A DNA stretch of 18,281 nucleotides, taken from an uncultured Collinsella sp. (GTDB lineage: Bacteria > Actinomycetota > Coriobacteriia > Coriobacteriales > Coriobacteriaceae). Positions 1 through 6,852 of this stretch are shown piece after piece. Made by a program: the position numbers and the translations under genes. Below the pieces are notes generated by a model. It was not told the origin of the DNA. It ran no database searches and was given only the letters and a program-made list of their open reading frames with translations. The stretch is from contig CABUTP010000007.1 in NCBI GenBank assembly GCA_902494545.1, positions 1 to 18,281 on the forward strand. Direction: 5' to 3'. Within the stretch, counting starts at the first letter, position 1, and every line of letters begins with the position of its first letter.

Positions 1-113
1 CGATCGCCACCGCGACCGCCACGGTCGCCGCCACGGCCACCGCGGTCACCAAAGCCGCCACGGCCGCCTCGATCGCCACCGCGACCGCCACGGTCGCCGC
101 CACGGCCACCGCG
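1..113. repeat. 44-bp direct repeat inside the RGG tail
   Basis: A 44-base segment at 1-44 recurs without mismatch at 70-113. The intervening 25 bases carry the only Phe codon in the tail. Shorter GGCCGTGGCGGCGACCG-like units (minus strand) fill the rest. The repeat keeps the reading frame (69-base period) and encodes Gly/Arg/Asp blocks. Confidence 0.9.
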
Positions 114-737
114 ATCGTCACGGCCGCCGCGAGGCCCGCGGTCCTCGTCCAGGCCCATGGCGACGAGCGGAGCGATAACCTTATCGAGAGCGGCCATCAG
201 CTCGGTGGCCTCCTCGTAAGAAAGCTCGGGCAGGAGCTTCTCCTTCTTGTTGGCAAGCTCGACCAGGCCCTCAGCGGCATCCTCGGCAGCGAAGACGACG
301 ATCTTGCGCATATCGCCCTCGGCGTCGTCGATGCGGCCGACCAGATCGGCAGCCTCGGCCTCGGCCATCAGGCCATCGAGCTCACGAAGGCGCATGCCCA
401 GCAGGTCGGACATTTCCTTTTGCTCCATCTTGGGCTTGAGGTCAAGAAGCTTGATGGCGCGCTCGATGTTCGCCATGCGCTCGGCCTTGGCCTCCTCCTC
501 CTTGGAAATAGCAAAGCGACGGCTACGCAGCAGGCGGGCGGCCTTCTGCATCTTGTCCATCAGCTCTTCGTCATCGTAATCAACGGCGGCCTCGACAACC
601 TCGGCCTCCTCCTCGACTGAAACCTCGTCAGCAGCGTCAACCTCGGCAGCTTCGGTCTCCACGGTCTCGACTGCCTCAACCTCGGCAGCCATGGTCTCGT
701 TCTCGGTCTCGTTCATGATCTCTTCGTTCTCGGACAT
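1..737 (-). CDS. RGG-tailed protein with MarR-like winged-helix core (3' end beyond window)
   Basis: About 245 residues are visible from an ATG at 737, which has an AAGGAG eight bases upstream; the stop lies beyond the left edge. Residues 1-50 are very acidic (Glu/Ala/Val). Residues 55-190 look helical and follow the order of a MarR-type winged helix: an amphipathic helix, an 'EMSDLLGMRLRELDGLM' helix-turn-helix-like stretch, 'AADLVGRIDDAEGDMRKIVVF' as a possible wing, and a final 'LSYEEATELMAALDKVIAPL' helix. From about residue 200 the protein becomes pure Arg-Gly-Gly/Asp-Arg repeats, a composition known from RNA-binding RGG boxes. The open frame and repeats are seen directly; the winged-helix assignment is a pattern match by eye. 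It could equally be an RNA-associated protein with an unrelated helical domain. No enzyme motif is visible. The next gene upstream on the same strand is an exporter, with no obvious functional link. Confidence 0.8.
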   Translation of the reverse strand, partial: MSENEEIMNETENETMAAEVEAVETVETEAAEVDAADEVSVEEEAEVVEAAVDYDDEELMDKMQKAARLLRSRRFAISKEEEAKAERMANIERAIKLLDLKPKMEQKEMSDLLGMRLRELDGLMAEAEAADLVGRIDDAEGDMRKIVVFAAEDAAEGLVELANKKEKLLPELSYEEATELMAALDKVIAPLVAMGLDEDRGPRGGRDDRGGRGGDRGGRGGDRGGRGGFGDRGGRGGDRGGRGGD

Positions 738-751
738 GAGACTCCTTCTTG

Positions 752-805
752 GCCCTCTCGGGCATCATCGCCCCATTCGCGGGGCCCGTCGCGCACTCTT
801 TGCGC
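752..805 (-). promoter_or_regulatory. Three small hairpins in the leader of the RGG gene
   Basis: On the minus strand, just before the Shine-Dalgarno of the RGG gene, lie three perfect short stems: GCGCA/TGCGC at 791-805, GCCCC/GGGGC at 770-785 and GCCC-GAGA-GGGC at 752-763. The last has a GNRA-type tetraloop and ends a few bases before AAGGAG. Stems this short occur often in GC-rich DNA, so a regulatory role is inference. The cluster would suit a leader bound by an RNA-binding protein. Confidence 0.35.
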
Positions 806-889
806 TTTAAACATTCATGCCTCTCGGCAAAACGTCCATTAGTTTATGGTGTCGCCATCCAATCTAGCTGCAGAATCTATGTGCACACA

Positions 890-2302
890 TTAATGCGACA
901 TGTGCGACTCGCGATGAGCGTACACCAGCGACGTCGCGAACCCGACCACGGCAATCACAGCCGCCACACGCACGGCAGCTGCAAATCCAATCGCCTGGGC
1001 AACGTCCGTCGCAACGCCAGCGGCACCGGCAGTCGCCGCAGAGCTCGAGAGCAGGCCGATAAACAGCGACGGGCCAAACGATGCGGCAATCATGTTCCAC
1101 GTGTTGAGCAATGCCGTTCCGTGAGGATGCTCAGCGGCAGGCAGCGTCTCCAAGCCGGCCGTTTGCGAGGGACTCAGCACCAAACCGACTCCGGCATACA
1201 CCACAACGGTCAGCGCCACGACGACGCCGATGTTCATGCTTGCCACCGTCATCGAGATGGCAGTCTGTCCCACGGCAATCAGGGCAAAGCCGACCGGCAG
1301 CAGCGGCCATGCGCCACGGGCGTCCATCACGCGTCCGCCCACAATCGAGGTCACGGTGTTGCAGGCAATCGCCGGCAAAATGAGCAAGCCCGCAATAAGT
1401 GCGGTCATGCCGTATGCGCCCTCAAAATAGAGCGGCAACAAAACGCTCATCGAAAACGTCGTCATCATCGACACCACCACAAGCAGACACGCAGGCCAAA
1501 AACGAACGCTCGCCATGGGACGCACGTTAAGCACCGGATGCTCGAGCTTGAGCTGGCGGGCCGCAAACAGGCCGAGCAGCACAACAGCGGCGAAGAGCGT
1601 CACGATGCCGGCAATCAGATTGGTCGAGAACTCGCCTGCGGAATACACAAATGCCGTAATGCCGGCGGCGAGTAAAACAACCGACAGAATATCTAGCGTG
1701 GTGTTCGAGCGCTCCCCGACATTCTGAACATGCTTTACGCCCGCCGCAGCGACCACAATGCCGCCGACCAGCGGCACTACGAACACCGCCCTCCAGCCAA
1801 ACAACGTGCACATAAGACCGCTGATCACGGGTCCAAACGCCGGTCCCAGCGTGATGCAGGCACCACCCAGGCTCAGATACAGGCCGAGCTTCTCGCGCGG
1901 AGCGCAAGACAGCACCACGTTCATCATGAGCGGGAACAAGATACCCGATCCCGCAGCCTGCAAAATACGGCTTGGCAGCAAAACGCTAAACGACGGAGCG
2001 ACCAGGCACAGGACTTCGCCGGCGACCATGCATCCGCATGCGAAAAACAGCAGCTTGCGCGTCGAGAAACGGCCGGACAGAAAGGCCATGATGGCCGTAA
2101 AGATCGACGTAACGATCATGTAGCCCGAAACGAGCCACTGCGCCGTGGTGGCACTCACCGAAAAGGCCGCCATAATGTCGTGCAACGCCACGTTAATGAT
2201 GTTCTCGTTAAACGCGGCAACAAAGGCTGCAACATACATTACGACGAGAATCGCCGAGGCTGTCGACGGTGATTGAGTTCGCTTTTGGGATTTGGTCCCC
2301 AT
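890..2302 (-). CDS. DHA2-type major facilitator multidrug exporter
   Basis: A 470-aa integral membrane protein, hydrophobic throughout, probably with 14 membrane segments as in the QacA/EmrB (DHA2) family of proton-coupled drug exporters. The start is the ATG at 2302, preceded by AGGAAGGA; an upstream in-frame ATG would add 39 residues of non-membrane sequence and lacks a ribosome site. The N-terminal half shows a motif-A-like 'FLSGRFSTRKLL' after segment 2 and a motif-C-like 'GACITLGPAFGPVISG' in segment 5, the antiporter signature of drug exporters. 'FNENIINVALHDI' in segment 1 is also typical of DHA2 members. It is divergent from the deformylase gene at 2507, and no regulator sits next to it. 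The substrate cannot be told from the sequence. Confidence 0.88.
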   Translation of the reverse strand: MGTKSQKRTQSPSTASAILVVMYVAAFVAAFNENIINVALHDIMAAFSVSATTAQWLVSGYMIVTSIFTAIMAFLSGRFSTRKLLFFACGCMVAGEVLCLVAPSFSVLLPSRILQAAGSGILFPLMMNVVLSCAPREKLGLYLSLGGACITLGPAFGPVISGLMCTLFGWRAVFVVPLVGGIVVAAAGVKHVQNVGERSNTTLDILSVVLLAAGITAFVYSAGEFSTNLIAGIVTLFAAVVLLGLFAARQLKLEHPVLNVRPMASVRFWPACLLVVVSMMTTFSMSVLLPLYFEGAYGMTALIAGLLILPAIACNTVTSIVGGRVMDARGAWPLLPVGFALIAVGQTAISMTVASMNIGVVVALTVVVYAGVGLVLSPSQTAGLETLPAAEHPHGTALLNTWNMIAASFGPSLFIGLLSSSAATAGAAGVATDVAQAIGFAAAVRVAAVIAVVGFATSLVYAHRESHMSH

Positions 2303-2506
2303 GAAATTCCTTCCTCTTAGAACGACAGTCGCATCGCCCCAGAGGAACGGTCCAGGGCGAAAATGAGCCCTAGACTTACGCCAGACGCCGTACACGACAA
2401 ATCTGACAACATGGTCCAACGTCGAAAGATTGTAACGCGGACGCGCAGCTTTCCTTCCGCGCTATTATTAAAAGTCCACGAAAGCATAAGACATGAGGAG
2501 CCCGCC

Positions 2507-2917
2507 ATGATTAAGCCCATCATGAAATCCGAGTTCTTTTTGCGCCTGCCTTCCGAAGACGCGGGACCCGACGACGCCGTGATCGGGCAAGACCTCCTGG
2601 ATACGCTCCACGAGCATGAGCACGAGTGCGTGGGCCTCGCCGCCAACATGATCGGCGTGCGCAAACGCATCATCTGCGTAAAAGACGGCGGCAAGTCGCT
2701 GCTCATGTACAACCCGCAAATTCTTGAGCAGGTCAATGCCTATCAGACGAGCGAAGGATGCCTCTCGCTGATCGGCGAGCGTCCCTGTACCCGCTATCGC
2801 CGCATTAAGGTTGAGTATTTGGACGAGAACTTCGTCCACCGCATCAAAAACTTCTCGGGCTACACCGCCGAGATCATCCAACACGAAATCGACCACTGCA
2901 ACGGCGTCGTGATCTAG
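2507..2917 (+). CDS. def: Peptide deformylase, short Met-variant type
   Basis: A 136-aa metallo-hydrolase of the kind that removes the formyl group from nascent proteins at the ribosome exit. The start at 2507 is chosen for the GAGGAG seven bases upstream and because family members begin with 'MIKPIMK'; the frame is open a further 48 codons upstream without family similarity. The three family motifs are present: 'GLAANMIG' (43-50), 'EGCLS' (83-87, Cys metal ligand) and 'QHEIDH' (125-130, two His ligands and the catalytic Glu127). Motif 1 has Met48 where classical enzymes have Gln. From memory, many short deformylases of gut anaerobes share this Met, so it probably marks a subfamily rather than a dead enzyme. 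It is a single gene, divergent from the exporter. A second family member lies at 10394-10813. Confidence 0.9.
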   Translation: MIKPIMKSEFFLRLPSEDAGPDDAVIGQDLLDTLHEHEHECVGLAANMIGVRKRIICVKDGGKSLLMYNPQILEQVNAYQTSEGCLSLIGERPCTRYRRIKVEYLDENFVHRIKNFSGYTAEIIQHEIDHCNGVVI

Positions 2918-3036
2918 TTCCGCGAACCAAGGAAAATAATCTGTTTTCCTCCGTCCCTAATGGACCATGGTAACGCCGCAGGCTGAGCACACGACAGCGA
3001 GCGAGCCGCATTTGCGCCAAGGTGACGTGAAATGAG

Positions 3037-3063
3037 AGGGCGCTGACCTTCTGGTCGCGCCCT
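3037..3063 (+). terminator. Hairpin downstream of def
   Basis: Eleven base pairs with one bulged T: AGGGCGC(T)GACC at 3037-3048 pairs with GGTCGCGCCCT at 3053-3063 around a TTCT loop. No proper T-run follows (TGAAGTT), so termination would be weak or protein-assisted. The structure is clear; its role is inferred from its place between convergent genes. Confidence 0.5.
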
Positions 3064-3115
3064 TGAAGTTGAACGTCAGATTGGTGTGAATGCGGCTCGC
3101 GCAGCGTCAAGCGGT

Positions 3116-3137
3116 CCGCCGTTCGGTAGAACGGCGG
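3116..3137 (-). terminator. Perfect 9-bp hairpin right after the aminotransferase stop
   Basis: CCGCCGTTC at 3116-3124 and GAACGGCGG at 3129-3137 form a perfect stem with a four-base loop. It starts six bases past the stop codon of the minus-strand aminotransferase gene. There is no T-tract, so this would be a tractless terminator or a 3'-end stabilising structure. Confidence 0.5.
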
Positions 3138-3142
3138 AACTA

Positions 3143-4663
3143 TTAATTCTGGCGGTAGTGATCGAAGAAGTCGGCGAGGTCTTCGAGGGACTCTTTGAGC
3201 ACTTCCATGCGCGGCAGGTACACGATGCGGAAGTGGTCGGGCTCGGCCCAGTTAAAGCCGCCGCCGCGCGTGATGAGGATCTTCTTCTCGTGCAGCAGGT
3301 CGAGGGCAAACTGCTCGTCATCGGTGATGTTGAACTTTTTAACATCCATCTTGGGGAAGATGTAGAACGCCGCGCGCGGCTTAACCACCGAGATGCCGTC
3401 AATCTTGTTGAGCGCCTCATACACAAAGTTGCGCTGCTCGTAGACACGGCCGCCGGGACGGATGTAGTCGTTAACGGACTGATGGCCACCGAGTGCCGTC
3501 TGAACGATCGACTGAGCCGGCACGTTGGAACACAGACGCATGTTAGAGAGCATGTTGATGCCCATGATGAAGTCGCTCATGCAGCGCTGGTTGCCCGAAA
3601 GCACCATCCAGCCAATGCGATAGCCCGCGATCATATGCGACTTGGACAGGCCGCTAAACGTAATGCAAGGCAGGTCGGGGGCGAGCGAGGCAATGGAGAC
3701 GTGCTCGTAGCCGTCCATGCACAGGCGGTCGTAGATCTCGTCGGCAAAAATCATGAGCTGGTGCCTGCGCGCGATCTCGACAATGCCCTCGAGCACCTCG
3801 CGCGGATAGACAGAGCCCGTGGGGTTGTTGGGGTTGATGATGACGAGGGCCTTGGTCGCGCTCGTGATCTTGGACTCCATATCCTCCAGGTCTGGATACC
3901 AATCGGCCTGCTCATCGCACAGATAGTGCACAGGATGACCGCCAGCAAGGGTTGCGCACGCCGTCCAGAGCGGATAGTCGGGGCTGGGGATCAGAATCTC
4001 GTCGCCATTGTCGAGCAGCGCGTTCATCGAAAGCTGAATGAGCTCGGACACGCCGTTGCCCGTGTAGATATGCTCCATCTGAACGTTGGGCAGGCCCTTG
4101 ATCTGCGAATACTGCATGATCGCCTTGCGCGCGGAGAACAGGCCACGCGAGTTGGAATAGCCTTCGCAGTCGGGCAGCTGCTGGCGCATGTCCTTGATGA
4201 CCTCATCGGGCGTGCGGAAACCGAAGGGCGCCGGATTGCCGATATTGAGCTTGAGGATGCGCTCGCCCTCGTCCTCCATACGGGCGGCCTCGTCGACGAC
4301 GGGACCGCGCACGTCATACAGGACGTTATCAAGCTTGGTGGATTTAGAAAAAGTACGCATGGTGGTGCTCCTTGGAATTTGAGCTGAGGGATGGGGTTCG
4401 GGCTTGGAATCGTTGCGAGGCGATGATGTCTCGCCTTGATCGGCGTCACCGGCAAGCAGCCAGGAAACATCGACCTCCAAAATGCGGGCGAGCAGCTCTG
4501 CCACATCGCGCCGCGGAATCGTCTTGCCACTCACATATTGGCTCATCTGACTCTTGCCGAGTTTTTTGCCGAGCATCTCCGATGCGCGGATTACGTCCGA
4601 CTGGCGAACGTCTCGATCGGACATGGTCTGTCGCAGGCGATCGCTAAACGTCTCTTGGGCCAC
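3143..4663 (-). CDS. HTH (XRE)-AlaA fusion: PLP aminotransferase with N-terminal DNA-binding domain
   Basis: A 506-aa protein from a GTG at 4663 preceded by AAGGAGGT. Residues about 3-72 form a Cro/C1-type helix-turn-helix ('MSQYVSGKTIPRRDVAELLARIL' in the recognition region). A Pro/Ser-rich linker (about 75-100) follows, then a class I aminotransferase beginning 'MRTFSKSTKLDNV'. The enzyme part shows 'NIGNPAPFGF', 'NPNNPTG', 'DEIYD' and the PLP lysine in 'SGLSKSH' (residue 341). Counted from Met102 the enzyme is 405 aa with Lys240, the same length and lysine position I recall for E. coli AlaA, the glutamate-pyruvate (alanine) aminotransferase. This is a clean fusion, unlike the GntR/MocR architecture. 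An internal ATG with its own ribosome site could yield the enzyme alone. Operator-like repeats lie upstream, so autoregulation is likely. The exact amino acid substrate is inferred. Confidence 0.9.
   Translation of the reverse strand: MAQETFSDRLRQTMSDRDVRQSDVIRASEMLGKKLGKSQMSQYVSGKTIPRRDVAELLARILEVDVSWLLAGDADQGETSSPRNDSKPEPHPSAQIPRSTTMRTFSKSTKLDNVLYDVRGPVVDEAARMEDEGERILKLNIGNPAPFGFRTPDEVIKDMRQQLPDCEGYSNSRGLFSARKAIMQYSQIKGLPNVQMEHIYTGNGVSELIQLSMNALLDNGDEILIPSPDYPLWTACATLAGGHPVHYLCDEQADWYPDLEDMESKITSATKALVIINPNNPTGSVYPREVLEGIVEIARRHQLMIFADEIYDRLCMDGYEHVSIASLAPDLPCITFSGLSKSHMIAGYRIGWMVLSGNQRCMSDFIMGINMLSNMRLCSNVPAQSIVQTALGGHQSVNDYIRPGGRVYEQRNFVYEALNKIDGISVVKPRAAFYIFPKMDVKKFNITDDEQFALDLLHEKKILITRGGGFNWAEPDHFRIVYLPRMEVLKESLEDLADFFDHYRQN
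4358..4373 (-). promoter_or_regulatory. Internal ribosome binding site and ATG at the HTH/AlaA junction
   Basis: On the minus strand AAGGAG (4373-4368) stands seven bases before an in-frame ATG (4360-4358), exactly where AlaA-type enzymes start. It is as good as the site at the GTG that starts the fusion. This suggests, without proof, that a separate 405-aa enzyme is also made. Confidence 0.55.
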
Positions 4664-4681
4664 AGGAACCTCCTTGCCGGC

Positions 4682-4767
4682 AAAGTTCAATTTATAGAAC
4701 ACGAATTGAACCAAAGTTCAATTTAGCAAGCAGTATAGCGCGGCGCATTATCTGGAAGTTCAATTTC
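4682..4767 (-). promoter_or_regulatory. Promoter region with repeated GTTCAATT operator sites
   Basis: AAGTTCAATTT occurs at 4683-4693, 4714-4724 and 4756-4766, and the inverted form AATTGAAC at 4704-4711. The inverted copy and the middle copy make a perfect palindrome with 8-bp arms and a CAAA centre (4704-4723). Read on the minus strand each copy contains TTGAAC, a fair -35 box. TATAAA (4696-4691) lies 19 bases after the middle copy and TATACT (4737-4732) 20 bases after the distal one. The nearest transcript start would be just upstream of the fusion gene's ribosome site. The likely binder is that gene's own HTH domain. Confidence 0.65.
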
Positions 4768-4825
4768 ACAAGAAAATGTACCGAACCCCGAGAATCGTCC
4801 CGAGGTGGACAACGGGCACGCGCTT

Positions 4826-5683
4826 TTAGAGATATTCGAGGAAACGAGCCGCCGCGAGCGAAACGTCGGCGGTGCGGTATATGGCGTTGATCTGCCGATG
4901 AGGATGTCCCTCGAGCGGGCGCACGGCAACATCGAACTGGCAGCGGCGCAAGATGAGCGCGGGAAGAATGCTCACGCCCAGGCCGTCCTCGACCATGGCC
5001 ATAATCGCATAGTCATCCCAGGTCGACAGCTTGGAGCGCACCGTCAGCCCCGCCCGACGGAACAGCGGCGTAATCTCGTCGTCGCTACCGCGTTCCAGCA
5101 GGATAAACTGCTCGTTGGCCAAATCGGCAAGGGAAACGACCTCCGCGGTGGCAAGCGAGGAGCCCGCTGGCACCACGGCCATCAGCTCGTCTTGTACCAA
5201 CGGCCGCGACGCCATGCCGGCGCCGCGTGGCTCGCGCGGAATAAAGCCCAGGTCGCAGCGGCCTTCCGCCACCCATTGCTCAATCTCGGAGTAATCGCCC
5301 ATCAGCAACTCATAATCGACGTCCGGATGATCGGCGCGAAACCGCGCGATCACCGGCGGCAGTACATGGGTCGCCACACTCGAAAACGTACCGATACAGA
5401 TCTTGCCACGCATGAGCCCTCGCATCTCGTCCACGCGTCGCTGCAGGCGGCCAAACTCTTCGCATAACGCCTCGACTGCCGGCATGACCTGCCGCCCGTC
5501 GGCAGAAAGCACCACGCCCTCGCGGCTGCGATCAAGCACCTTAAAACCCCAGTCTGCCTCAAGGTCGCCCACCATACGGCTCACGCCCGACTGCGAATAG
5601 CTCAGCCGCTCTGCAGCACGCGTAAAGCTGCCGGCACGCACCGTCTCAAGCAGCACTTGCATCTTTTGGATATTGGTCTCCAC
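4826..5683 (-). CDS. LysR-family transcriptional regulator
   Basis: A 285-aa regulator. The N-terminal winged helix is plain: 'VLLETVRAGSFTRAAERLSYSQSGVSRMVGDLEADWGFKVL' fits the LysR pattern (residues 9-50), and a two-lobed periplasmic-binding-type effector domain fills about 85-285. The GTG at 5683 is preferred because it puts the usual few residues before the first helix; the ATG seven codons upstream has no ribosome site. It is divergent from the EamA exporter at 5802 with a LysR-type palindrome between them, the classic layout in which the regulator controls both its own gene and the neighbour. The inducer is unknown; the natural guess is the exporter's substrate. The stop at 4826 lies about 60 bases before the aminotransferase operator region, with no obvious terminator, so read-through into that gene is possible. 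Confidence 0.93.
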   Translation of the reverse strand: METNIQKMQVLLETVRAGSFTRAAERLSYSQSGVSRMVGDLEADWGFKVLDRSREGVVLSADGRQVMPAVEALCEEFGRLQRRVDEMRGLMRGKICIGTFSSVATHVLPPVIARFRADHPDVDYELLMGDYSEIEQWVAEGRCDLGFIPREPRGAGMASRPLVQDELMAVVPAGSSLATAEVVSLADLANEQFILLERGSDDEITPLFRRAGLTVRSKLSTWDDYAIMAMVEDGLGVSILPALILRRCQFDVAVRPLEGHPHRQINAIYRTADVSLAAARFLEYL

Positions 5684-5728
5684 GGCACGTCCCCACCCTT
5701 GCATGAGTTTTTGTCATGTTTGCCATGC

Positions 5729-5772
5729 ATTATATTCGCTTTTCTTCTAAAGCCAGTTCACCCATAGTGAAC
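5729..5772. promoter_or_regulatory. LysR-type operator (T-N11-A) and lysR -10 box
   Basis: GTTCAC (5756-5761) and GTGAAC (5767-5772) are perfect inverted arms around a five-base centre, giving the T-N11-A core of LysR sites (5758 to 5770). On the minus strand a perfect TATAAT (5734-5729) places the palindrome next to the lysR -35 region. On the plus strand TATAGA (5782-5787) is a possible -10 for the exporter, with the palindrome over its -35. The sequence matches are direct; the regulatory logic follows from the family. Confidence 0.7.
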
Positions 5773-5801
5773 ATGTTCGGATATAGAGGGGATGTCAGCG
5801 C

Positions 5802-6713
5802 ATGAACAACGGACTGTTTACGTACTTAGCAGCATTGCTATTGTTTGGCTCAAACGGCATCATCGCCGCTGCCATCGCGCTGCCGAGCTCCGATATCGTG
5901 CTACTGCGCACGTTTTTGGGCACCCTCTCGCTTGTCACCATTCTCGCCATCACCCAACGCCATAAGTTGCAGGCGCCATCTCGCCCCCGCGAAGCCGCAG
6001 CCCTTCTCCTCTCGGGAGCCGCGCTGGGCGCCAGCTGGATTTTTCTGTTCCGCGCCTACCAGACGATCGGCGTCGGCATATCCTCGCTGCTGTACTACTG
6101 CGGCCCCATCATCGTTATGGCGCTCTCCCCGCTCATCTTTGGCGAAAAATTGACCGGTGGCAAAATCGCCGGCTTCATAGCTGTCGCCTGCGGCGCCTTC
6201 CTCATCGCGGCCCAAGGCCTCGGCGGCAATATGCCCATCGCGGGCATCGTGTGCGGCATCGCCTCGGCCTTCTGCTATGCATTGATGGTCATCGCCAGCA
6301 AGGGTGCGCCGCACATCGAGGGCCTCGAGAACTCCGCGCTTCAGGTGAGCGCCGCCTTTTTGACCGCGCTGGTCCTTACGCTCCTCACGCAGGGCGCCCC
6401 CTCATTCCTGTCCGCCGGCGTCGCCGCCAGTATTGATTGGCGCGCCGTCGTCATGCTCGGCGTCGTCAACACCGGACTCGGTTGCCTGCTCTACTTTAGC
6501 GCCGTCGCCAAACTGCCCGTGCAGACCGTCGCCGTCGTCGGCTACCTTGAGCCGCTTTCGGCCGTCGTGTTCTCGGCCGTCCTTTTGGGCGAAACCATAA
6601 CACCGGTCCGCCTGATGGGCGCCGCGCTTATCATCGGCGGCGCGATTTTTTGCGAACTCGCCGGCAAACGCGCAAACACCAAGGCTGGCATCGCCCAGAC
6701 AGCACGTGCTTAA
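5802..6713 (+). CDS. EamA/DMT-family membrane exporter
   Basis: A 303-aa protein of ten predicted membrane segments built as two EamA repeats, about residues 5-135 and 145-290. Each repeat ends in the characteristic 'P.....F.GE.....' stretch: 'LSPLIFGEKLTGGKIAGF' in the first and 'LSAVVFSAVLLGETITPVRL' in the second. This is the drug/metabolite transporter superfamily (RhaT/YdcZ/RarD relatives), which mostly exports amino acids and other small metabolites. The start is set by GAGGGG ten bases upstream of the ATG at 5802; a closer ATG at 5792 is out of frame. It is divergent from its probable LysR regulator. A perfect hairpin follows at 6748. The substrate cannot be assigned. Confidence 0.9.
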   Translation: MNNGLFTYLAALLLFGSNGIIAAAIALPSSDIVLLRTFLGTLSLVTILAITQRHKLQAPSRPREAAALLLSGAALGASWIFLFRAYQTIGVGISSLLYYCGPIIVMALSPLIFGEKLTGGKIAGFIAVACGAFLIAAQGLGGNMPIAGIVCGIASAFCYALMVIASKGAPHIEGLENSALQVSAAFLTALVLTLLTQGAPSFLSAGVAASIDWRAVVMLGVVNTGLGCLLYFSAVAKLPVQTVAVVGYLEPLSAVVFSAVLLGETITPVRLMGAALIIGGAIFCELAGKRANTKAGIAQTARA

Positions 6714-6747
6714 TAGCCCCTGCTCTGAAATACTACCTGCGTATATG

Positions 6748-6771
6748 AATAATCCCCAGATGGGGATTATT
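6748..6771. terminator. Perfect 10-bp hairpin between the exporter and kup
   Basis: AATAATCCCC at 6748-6757 and GGGGATTATT at 6762-6771 pair without mismatch around an AGAT loop. No extended T-run follows on either strand, but the AT-rich base and its place 35 bases after the exporter stop suit a terminator. The same symmetry would also suit an operator ahead of kup. Confidence 0.5.
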
Positions 6772-6852
6772 GTCTAAAACACCCCGATGTGCCAAACTGC
6801 TCTTATATGTATAAAGATGGCATAAAGGTCTACTGCTCGTGGCAGAGGCCAG

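Noticed and set aside
1..120. CRISPR array, because of regular GC-rich repeats at the left edge
   Set aside because: The repeats are in frame with an RGG-coding gene, have no unique spacers of constant length, and there are no cas genes.
749..2272. Long Arg/His-rich frames on the plus strand across the exporter
   Set aside because: They are antisense to a clear DHA2 exporter and have compositions unlike any real protein.
2303..2506. A defined promoter for def (TATTAT at 2463-2468)
   Set aside because: The -10 match is fair, but no -35 hexamer lies at a workable distance; the nearest (TTGTAA at 2430) is 27 bases away.
3086..4387. A 433-codon open frame on the plus strand opposite the aminotransferase
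   Set aside because: The minus-strand frame encodes an unmistakable HTH-AlaA protein. The opposing frame is His/Arg/Val-rich with no recognisable domain, as expected from GC-rich codon bias.
6714..6852. c-di-AMP (ydaO-type) riboswitch ahead of kup
   Set aside because: The leader is short and shows one simple hairpin without the conserved pseudo-symmetric core.
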